DNA of 9,686 nucleotides, from contig JASEHN010000079.1 of NCBI GenBank assembly GCA_030018715.1, positions 1 through 9,686 of the forward strand. Reading direction: 5' to 3'. Both the position numbers and the translations under genes were made by a program. Each line of letters opens with the position of its first letter. Positions within the stretch are counted from its first letter, which is position 1. Shown in pieces: positions 4,367 through 9,686 of this stretch. The notes below the pieces were generated by a model. That model was given only the letters and a program-made list of their open reading frames with translations. It did no database searches and was not told the origin of the DNA. This DNA comes from Thermodesulfobacteriota bacterium. GTDB taxonomy: Bacteria; Desulfobacterota; SM23-61.

Positions 4367-6226
4367 TTACTCGGCGTGAGGCTGGTTAGAACCAGCGGAA
4401 TCATTTATCCATTTTTTTTGCTCCACAAGGAGCCGTTGCTTCCGTTTTAGAAGCTCCTTTACCCCAGGGGCGCTTAAGGGGCCTTCTTGACCCTGCCGGC
4501 TTCGTTGCCGGATTTCTTCATCCACATGCTGGATTTCCTGGCGCACCCGGGAAAGCTTTACTTTTTTTAGGCAATCTCTGAGCATGCGGTCGGGATCCAT
4601 CACGCTTTCCCCGGTCAAAAGCAGTTCCGAGGTCAGGTCCTTGGATTCTTCATCGCCCAGATGGCTGAGGAATTCCTGGACATCCATTTCCCCCCGGGCT
4701 TCCTGAAAATTCAGGATTTCCCGGGCCAATTTTCGATGGGAGGGGTCGGTGAAGCCATCCTTACCCACGACTTCTTCGACCAGCGGAATTACCTGGTTGT
4801 TAAGCAGCATTAACTGCAAAAGGAGCCGTTCATGGGCTGGTCCTTTTGGGGGGCCCGGAGATGTTTTTTGGGCTTCGGTCAAAGGAGATGATTTTCCCCG
4901 AAGCTGGCTGCGAATCTGGGTTTCCTTCAACCCCAGCCGGCTGGCCACTCGTTCTATGTAAAGGTTTTGTTCCAGAGGATCCTTAAGGCGGTTTAAAGCC
5001 GGAAGAAGTTCACGAACGGCCCGGACCTTTCCCTCTACAGTCCTGATCGGATGCCGGCGCAGGGCCTGCTCCAATAAATATTCCACAAGAGGAAGGGCAT
5101 TGGCCAGAACCTGCTCAAACCCGGCCCTCTTTTCCCGGCGGATGAAACTGTCAGGGTCAGAGCCGGCAGGCAGGGAAGCCACACGGACAGAGATTCCTTC
5201 CTGCAAAAAGATCTCCAAACTTCGCTGGGTGGCTTTTTGGCCGCCTTCGTCCGCATCGAAGACCAGAACCGCCTCATTAGTATATCGCCCCAACAGGCTC
5301 ACCTGGGCAGTGGTCAGGGCAGTGCCCAGGGAGGCCGCCACGTTTCGGATTCCCTCCTGGGAAAGGGAGAGAAGATCCATGTACCCTTCCACGATCACGA
5401 CATATCCGCGTTCCCGAATGGCGCCTAAGGCCGCGTTCAGCCCATATAGACTCTGACCTTTACTGTAGATGGGGGACTCCGGCGAATTCATGTACTTGGG
5501 AGGGGCCTGGTTGCCGTTTATCGTGGCCTCGCCAATAATCCTCCCCCCAAAACCGCAGACCTTGCCTCCCAGGTTGATGATCGGGAAAATTACCCTCTGG
5601 CGAAATCGGTCATAAAAATTAGGCTTTTCGCCCTGGTTTCTACCTTCTTTCCGGGGGATGATCAGGCCCAGGCTTTCGGCCAGATTCAGGGGAACTCCTT
5701 TATTCTTAAAAAAGATGGCCAGGGAGTCCCAGGAAGAGGGGGCAAACCCCAGGCGGTGGTCCTTGATAACTTCTTCTGAGATGCCCCTTTCGGCCAGGTA
5801 TTTCCTCCCTTCCTCGCCGTCTTTCTGGGAGATTAGCAGACGGTGGTAGTATTCGGCGGCGACCTCATTGATCTCGAACAACCGTCCCTGCATACTTCTG
5901 CGGGCCTTCTCGGCTTCGGATAATTCCCGGCTGGGGAGGGTTATCCTGTATCGTTTGGCCAGCTCTTGCACGGCTTCGGGGAAACTCAGGTTGTTGGCCC
6001 GCATCAGGAAGTTAAAAAGATTTCCCCCGGCTCCGCATCCGAAGCAATGGAAGATGCCCTTCTCTTCGTTCACCGTGAAAGAAGGAGTCCTTTCCGAATG
6101 AAAAGGGCAGAGACCCAGGTAATTTTTCCCGGCCTTTTTCAGGGACACAAAGTCGCCAATGACTTCCAGGATACTGGCCCGCTCCCTGATCTCAGCGATT
6201 TTTCCTTCAGGAATGAAGTCGCTCAT
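4367..6226 (-). CDS. dnaG: DNA primase DnaG
   Basis: This 619-residue primase makes RNA primers at the replication fork. The N-terminal zinc finger has C40, H43, C61 and C64 (CPFH ... CFGC). The polymerase core includes YDRFRQRVIFPI (205-216). The TOPRIM domain begins with VIVEGYMDLL (E280, D284) and continues with VFDADEGGQKA (D324, D326) and DPDSFIR. The C-terminal 160 or so residues match the expected helicase-binding region in position, though not strongly in motif. Length is normal for the family. The ATG follows the mutS2 stop with a single base between, preceded by a purine-rich AGGCGGA, so translation is probably coupled. Confidence 0.98.
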   Translation of the reverse strand: MSDFIPEGKIAEIRERASILEVIGDFVSLKKAGKNYLGLCPFHSERTPSFTVNEEKGIFHCFGCGAGGNLFNFLMRANNLSFPEAVQELAKRYRITLPSRELSEAEKARRSMQGRLFEINEVAAEYYHRLLISQKDGEEGRKYLAERGISEEVIKDHRLGFAPSSWDSLAIFFKNKGVPLNLAESLGLIIPRKEGRNQGEKPNFYDRFRQRVIFPIINLGGKVCGFGGRIIGEATINGNQAPPKYMNSPESPIYSKGQSLYGLNAALGAIRERGYVVIVEGYMDLLSLSQEGIRNVAASLGTALTTAQVSLLGRYTNEAVLVFDADEGGQKATQRSLEIFLQEGISVRVASLPAGSDPDSFIRREKRAGFEQVLANALPLVEYLLEQALRRHPIRTVEGKVRAVRELLPALNRLKDPLEQNLYIERVASRLGLKETQIRSQLRGKSSPLTEAQKTSPGPPKGPAHERLLLQLMLLNNQVIPLVEEVVGKDGFTDPSHRKLAREILNFQEARGEMDVQEFLSHLGDEESKDLTSELLLTGESVMDPDRMLRDCLKKVKLSRVRQEIQHVDEEIRQRSRQGQEGPLSAPGVKELLKRKQRLLVEQKKWINDSAGSNQPHAE

Positions 6227-6227
6227 C

Positions 6228-8552
6228 TCAGTTCCGCCTAATTCCTTCTTTGCCTGAACGCCGGTTTCGTGTAGCGGCCGTTGGCGTAGATCCGATTTCT
6301 ATTATGGTAACTCCGTCTCCCCCACGACCCGGAGCGCCAGGCAGGAAGGCCTTTACAAGAACATGTTCTCTTAAGTGTTCCCGGATCGCTTTGCGCAGCC
6401 GGCCTGTTCCGGCCCCGTGGATGACCTCCAATTCTCGGAAACCTGCTAAAAATGCTTCATCGATGCCTTTATCCACCACTGGAAGAGCTTCTTCGACGCG
6501 CAAGCCGATAACGTTTAGTTCCCGAGCAGCAGAGGGGATCTGGTAGTGAAGGAAATTAGAATGATTTGGTCGATTTTCTTTCTTTTTGGCCCCTAACTTT
6601 GGCGATAGGCCCCTTCCCAAATGGCCCAAAGCGGTATTTTCGGGAAGTTCTGAACCGCTTTGCCCTTGGCTTTCTGCGACGGCCAGGCTTTCCGCTATAA
6701 AGTGCCGGTTGATCTTTTGTTCTTCGGTCCTGATCGCCTGCTCCAGGCGATGCACGTCGGTTCGGCCCCTGGCCTTGAACTCGTTGATCAACCCCCTCAG
6801 ATCTTCTTTAGCCTGGCGTACCAACCCTTGAGCTTCTTCGCGGGCCCTGGAAAGAAAAATTTCTCCCTCCCTCTGGGTCCGAAACAGGAAGGCTCCGGCT
6901 TCTTCCCGGGCGGTTTCCATTTCCTGCCGAAAGCGCTCGGCTTCCTGCTGTTTTGCTTCCATCTCCCGCTGGGTTTGATCCAGGCTCTTAAGCAATTCCA
7001 TCACTTTGCGGTCGCCCTGGCCAAGATAACCCTTTGCTCTTTTCACCAGATCAGGGGGGAAACCCCATTTCTCGGCCATGGGTAAGGCATAACTCTCGCC
7101 TGGACGGCCGTAGATCAGCCGGTAAGTGGGGCGGAGCGTGTCAGAGTTGAACTCTACTGAAACATTCACTATATCCTGGTGAAGGGCCCCGTAAGCCTTG
7201 AGCAGATGGAGGTGCGTGGTAACGACCGTCTTCGCTCCCCGCTCCCGCAGCCCATCGATCAAGGCCATGGTCAAGGCCGCTCCTTCGGCAGGATCTGTCC
7301 CTCCCCCGACCTCGTCCAACAGGATGAGGGAGGACTTGCCCGCCTCTTTGACGATCCTGGAAGCGCTCTGTATCCAGGCTGAAAAAGTGCTCAGGTTGTC
7401 CTGCAAACTCTGCTCATCGCCAATATCCGCGAAGATATTGTTGAAGACCGCCACCTCACTCTCCCCGGCTGCGGGAATGGGGATTCCACACTGGGTCATC
7501 AAGGTGAGGAGTCCCAGGGTCTTCAGGGCTACGGTTTTCCCTCCGGTATTGGCGCCGGTTACGATCAGGGTGTTTTGGCCTTTGTCCAGATGGAGATCGA
7601 CCGGCACGACAGCTATTGGTTCAATCAGGGGGTGGCGGGCGCTTAGCATGCGCCAGTGCCCCTCAGCGTTTAGCAATGGGATCGTTCCCTTAACAGCTCT
7701 GGCGTATTTGGCCTTGGCAAAAACCAGGTCCAGACGGCCTAACAATTCCACTGCCTGGAGGATTTCTTTGGCTTGCTCCCGGACCCTAACAGTCAGGTGG
7801 AGGAGAATCCGTCGTTCTTCTTCTTTCTCATCCTTAAGGAGCAAATTCAGTTCATTGTTTTCCTCCACGGTGGAAAGGGGCTCAATGAAATAAGTGGCCC
7901 GGGATTGGGATTGATCGTGGATGATTCCCGGCATGATATTCTTGAGCTCGGCTTTTACCGCCACTACATAGCGCTCGTTGCGCAGGGTGATGATCTGATC
8001 CTGAAATATTTTCCTTAGGTTTTCCTGTTCCCACAGTGATTCCAGGGCGTTGCGGATCCGGCCGCGGAGGCGGGAGACTTCCTTGCGGATGTGCCGCAGT
8101 TCCGGGCTGGCCGAATCCAGTATGTCCCCGCGAGGTCCGAAGGCCGACCGTAACGCTGCATAGAGCTCCCTGAACTCCGGAAGTTCCTCCATCCACTTTT
8201 TCAGGATGGGATGATTAGCGCTGGCTTTGCGCAGGAAATGCTTAACTTGACCAGCCGCCCCCAGAGTGCTCCTTAAAGGAAGGAATTCTTCGGGAAGCAA
8301 ACAGGTTCCTTCGACGCGAGATCTGAACAACAGGGGCCGCACGTCATAAGCCCCTTCCAGGGGGATGTCCCCTTCTTCTTGCAGAGTATCAGAAGCTTCA
8401 GCTACTTCATTAAGAAGGGTAGCAACTTCTTCCGGCCTTGCGGAGGGACGAAGGGCAAGACAAAGAGCCTGGCCTACCTCCGAGGAGGCATAACCCTGCA
8501 AAATTTGCAAGAGCCGATGAAACTCTAAAACACGGAGCGAACGCTCCTCCAT
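6228..8552 (-). CDS. mutS2: MutS2 family ATPase/nuclease with Smr domain
   Basis: MutS2 proteins act on branched DNA and, in Bacillus, on stalled ribosomes; they are not standard mismatch repair proteins. The 774-residue product has MutS core and lever regions up to about 320, Walker A GANTGGKT (333-340), the signature near STFSAW (388-393), Walker B LILLDEVGGGTDP (D413, E414) and the H-loop TTHLHLLK. A long coiled coil spans about 515-620. The C-terminal Smr endonuclease domain spans about 678-753, with LNVIGLRVEEAL, the IHGAGTGRLRKAI block and GGDGVTIIEI. I see no KOW domain in the roughly 58-residue linker before Smr, where other MutS2 proteins usually have one. The start has AGAGG at 7-nt spacing. 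A short basic tail follows the Smr domain. Confidence 0.96.
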   Translation of the reverse strand: MEERSLRVLEFHRLLQILQGYASSEVGQALCLALRPSARPEEVATLLNEVAEASDTLQEEGDIPLEGAYDVRPLLFRSRVEGTCLLPEEFLPLRSTLGAAGQVKHFLRKASANHPILKKWMEELPEFRELYAALRSAFGPRGDILDSASPELRHIRKEVSRLRGRIRNALESLWEQENLRKIFQDQIITLRNERYVVAVKAELKNIMPGIIHDQSQSRATYFIEPLSTVEENNELNLLLKDEKEEERRILLHLTVRVREQAKEILQAVELLGRLDLVFAKAKYARAVKGTIPLLNAEGHWRMLSARHPLIEPIAVVPVDLHLDKGQNTLIVTGANTGGKTVALKTLGLLTLMTQCGIPIPAAGESEVAVFNNIFADIGDEQSLQDNLSTFSAWIQSASRIVKEAGKSSLILLDEVGGGTDPAEGAALTMALIDGLRERGAKTVVTTHLHLLKAYGALHQDIVNVSVEFNSDTLRPTYRLIYGRPGESYALPMAEKWGFPPDLVKRAKGYLGQGDRKVMELLKSLDQTQREMEAKQQEAERFRQEMETAREEAGAFLFRTQREGEIFLSRAREEAQGLVRQAKEDLRGLINEFKARGRTDVHRLEQAIRTEEQKINRHFIAESLAVAESQGQSGSELPENTALGHLGRGLSPKLGAKKKENRPNHSNFLHYQIPSAARELNVIGLRVEEALPVVDKGIDEAFLAGFRELEVIHGAGTGRLRKAIREHLREHVLVKAFLPGAPGRGGDGVTIIEIGSTPTAATRNRRSGKEGIRRN

Positions 8553-8870
8553 GAATTTGCCTCTGGCTGCCGGGGTGGCTACTCCGACAGCCTTATCTTT
8601 TTTAATGAGGTGGCCCTAAGATTGTTTTTCCACTTCAGTGCAGTCCAGCGTAAAAGGCGAAAAATGATCGATGATCGTGGAGCGAAGGTTGGAATACTTG
8701 TGTTTACACCCCGGTTCATCGCAGCCGTAAAAAACAGGAACTGCGGCAAAAGGAGTTATTCGCTCGAGAACGAGAAAGAAAGAAATTATAACCCCCTCCC
8801 CGCAGCCGGTATTTCCGGGCGGCATTAGGGTCCTGGGATAAGCGTAAGGAGAGCTTGCCAAGAGGAATTT
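8553..8870. other. 318-bp gap between yqeY and mutS2
   Basis: No convincing gene is present. An 81-codon minus-strand frame (8616-8861) starts with TTG, has no Shine-Dalgarno sequence and resembles no family I know, although its GCDEPGC segment has a Cys pair. A TATAAT sequence on the minus strand (8785-8790) is a perfect -10 hexamer, but no -35 is found at the right distance. In related genomes I recall a cvpA-like membrane protein gene near this place; nothing here looks like one. The gap may hold a leader, an internal promoter or gene remnants. Confidence 0.5.
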
Positions 8871-9329
8871 TCAGCTCGCCGGCTTGGATAATTTTTGTTT
8901 GACGATCTCGCTGACTATTTTTCCTTCAGCCCGGCCGGCAATTTTAGCCATGACCCCTTTCATGACCTTGCCCTGGTCTTTGAGACCGGTGGCCTGAGTT
9001 TCCCCGATAACTTGCTCGATGAGCGCCTCGATCTCCTGCTGGGATAAGGATTGGGGAAGATAACTAAGGAGATATTGGAGTTCTGCTTCTTCCTTCTCCA
9101 CCAAGTCCTGCCGCTGGCCCTGCTGAAAGAGGCGAATGGATTCCCGCCGCTGCTTGACCAGGGTGGAGATCGCCTCCATCACCTCGGCGTCCGCTAATTC
9201 CTTCTTCTGGCCGCTGACCTCTCGCTTCTTGATCTCGGTTCGCAGAAGACGCAACGCCGAAAGTTTTCGTTCATCCCGGGCTTTAAGAGCCTCATTGGAA
9301 TCTTTAGCGATTTGTTCTTTGAGTGTCAT
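8871..9329 (-). CDS. yqeY: GatB/YqeY domain protein
   Basis: The 152-residue product matches the YqeY family along its full length. It opens with an N-terminal helical part (MTLKEQIAKDSNEALKARDE, then LRLLRTEIKKREV), continues with LVKQRRESIRLFQQGQRQDL and the linker EEAELQYLLSYLPQ, and ends in a small C-terminal domain with KDQGKVMKGVMAKIAGRAEG. The C-terminal part is related to the tail of the GatB subunit of tRNA amidotransferase, which binds tRNA, so a tRNA-related role is commonly suggested, but the exact function is unknown. It starts 6 bp after rpsU. Its ribosome binding site is weak, so coupling to rpsU is likely. Confidence 0.95.
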   Translation of the reverse strand: MTLKEQIAKDSNEALKARDERKLSALRLLRTEIKKREVSGQKKELADAEVMEAISTLVKQRRESIRLFQQGQRQDLVEKEEAELQYLLSYLPQSLSQQEIEALIEQVIGETQATGLKDQGKVMKGVMAKIAGRAEGKIVSEIVKQKLSKPAS

Positions 9330-9335
9330 GCCCGA

Positions 9336-9533
9336 TCACTCGTCATAGACCCGCGTGCGCTTCAAGGCCCGCTTGCGCGCGGCCAGGGCTTTCTTCTTCT
9401 TCTTCACACTGGGTTTTTCGTAATGTTCCCGTTTGCGGATTTCCGAAAGAATTCCAGCCTTTTCGCATTGCTTTTTGAATCTTTTCAGGGCATTTTCGAA
9501 AGATTCACCTTCTTTAATTTTGACCCCCGGCAT
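9336..9533 (-). CDS. rpsU: 30S ribosomal protein S21
   Basis: The 65-residue basic protein matches bS21: MPGVKIKEGESFENALKRFK at the start, then CEKAGILSEIRKREHYEKPS and a Lys/Arg-rich tail that contacts rRNA. S21 helps 30S subunits initiate translation and is the first gene of the operon. The ATG at 9531-9533 has GGAGGGG upstream. Another ATG (9535-9537) precedes it out of frame and lies closer to the Shine-Dalgarno sequence; it would give only a seven-codon peptide, so 9533 is the correct start. Confidence 0.98.
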   Translation of the reverse strand: MPGVKIKEGESFENALKRFKKQCEKAGILSEIRKREHYEKPSVKKKKKALAARKRALKRTRVYDE

Positions 9534-9647
9534 TCATTTTCCCCTCCCTCCCAAACCGATTGTATTTTTTCAAAAAAACATTTCTTTGCAGATTAAAATT
9601 CTATCGGGTTATTTTTCCGGAGCAGAATTTTTTAAATTAAAATTAGC

Positions 9648-9672
9648 CACAGAGGGCACAGAGATCACAGAG
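9648..9672. repeat. Three CACAGAG units with a 9-bp period
   Basis: CACAGAG occurs at 9648-9654, 9657-9663 and 9666-9672, with two variable bases between units. On the minus strand this reads CTCTGTG, a dispersed intergenic repeat type I recognise from several bacterial groups. It lies about 115 bp upstream of rpsU, beyond an A/T-rich segment, and may continue the set of short intergenic repeats seen near rnpB. Confidence 0.75.
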
Positions 9673-9686
9673 TTTTAAAACCATGA

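Noticed and set aside
7198..7893. Plus-strand frame of 231 codons opposite mutS2
   Set aside because: It is antisense to the conserved MutS2 ATPase region, with no family resemblance.
8616..8861. Minus-strand frame of 81 codons between yqeY and mutS2
   Set aside because: It has a TTG start with no Shine-Dalgarno sequence, no recognisable family and no clear codon bias. It is kept only as a possibility in the gap entry.
9598..9603. TAGAAT upstream of rpsU as a -10 element
   Set aside because: The bases 16 to 18 nt upstream do not resemble a -35 element, and the whole segment is A/T-rich, so such hexamers are expected by chance.

Overview
This window looks like a housekeeping segment of a bacterial chromosome, probably from the Desulfobacterota (former Deltaproteobacteria). 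That placement rests on my recollection of the gene order and on the intergenic repeat types, not on a search. All recognisable genes lie on the minus strand, so transcription runs from high to low coordinates. Base composition and codon use look even, and I see no mobile element genes, CRISPR array or phage genes.

Positions 9686 to 2577 hold an expanded macromolecular synthesis operon. In transcription order it is rpsU (ribosomal protein S21), yqeY (GatB/YqeY domain protein), a 318-bp gap with no convincing gene, mutS2, dnaG (primase) and rpoD (primary sigma factor). E. coli has the rpsU-dnaG-rpoD core; here yqeY and mutS2 sit between rpsU and dnaG. Spacing is tight from mutS2 to rpoD (1 bp and 26 bp) and between rpsU and yqeY (6 bp), which suggests co-transcription. 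The operon links translation initiation, replication priming and promoter recognition.

Positions 2576 to 2235 hold a tRNA with anticodon CAU, probably the lysidine-modified isoleucine tRNA. It has a good sigma-70 type promoter upstream. A hairpin followed by eight T residues downstream looks like an intrinsic terminator and directly abuts the Shine-Dalgarno sequence of the next gene.

Positions 2220 to 59 hold an RNA-metabolism group: a coiled-coil protein with a C4 zinc ribbon, a translationally coupled RNase HI family protein with an N-terminal extension, and the RNase P RNA gene rnpB (class A). A 387-bp non-coding stretch separates the RNase HI gene from rnpB. It contains a palindromic repeat element, a 7-bp tandem repeat, a degenerate CTTGA-type tandem repeat and the likely rnpB promoter. 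rnpB is enclosed by a near-perfect 34-bp inverted repeat that lengthens helix P1 well beyond the usual size.

I found no clear new multi-gene system. The most interesting signals are the long P1 helix and an apparently altered L15 loop in the RNase P RNA, a MutS2 without a visible KOW domain, the terminator against the zinc-ribbon gene's ribosome binding site, and the dense set of short repeats around rnpB and upstream of rpsU.
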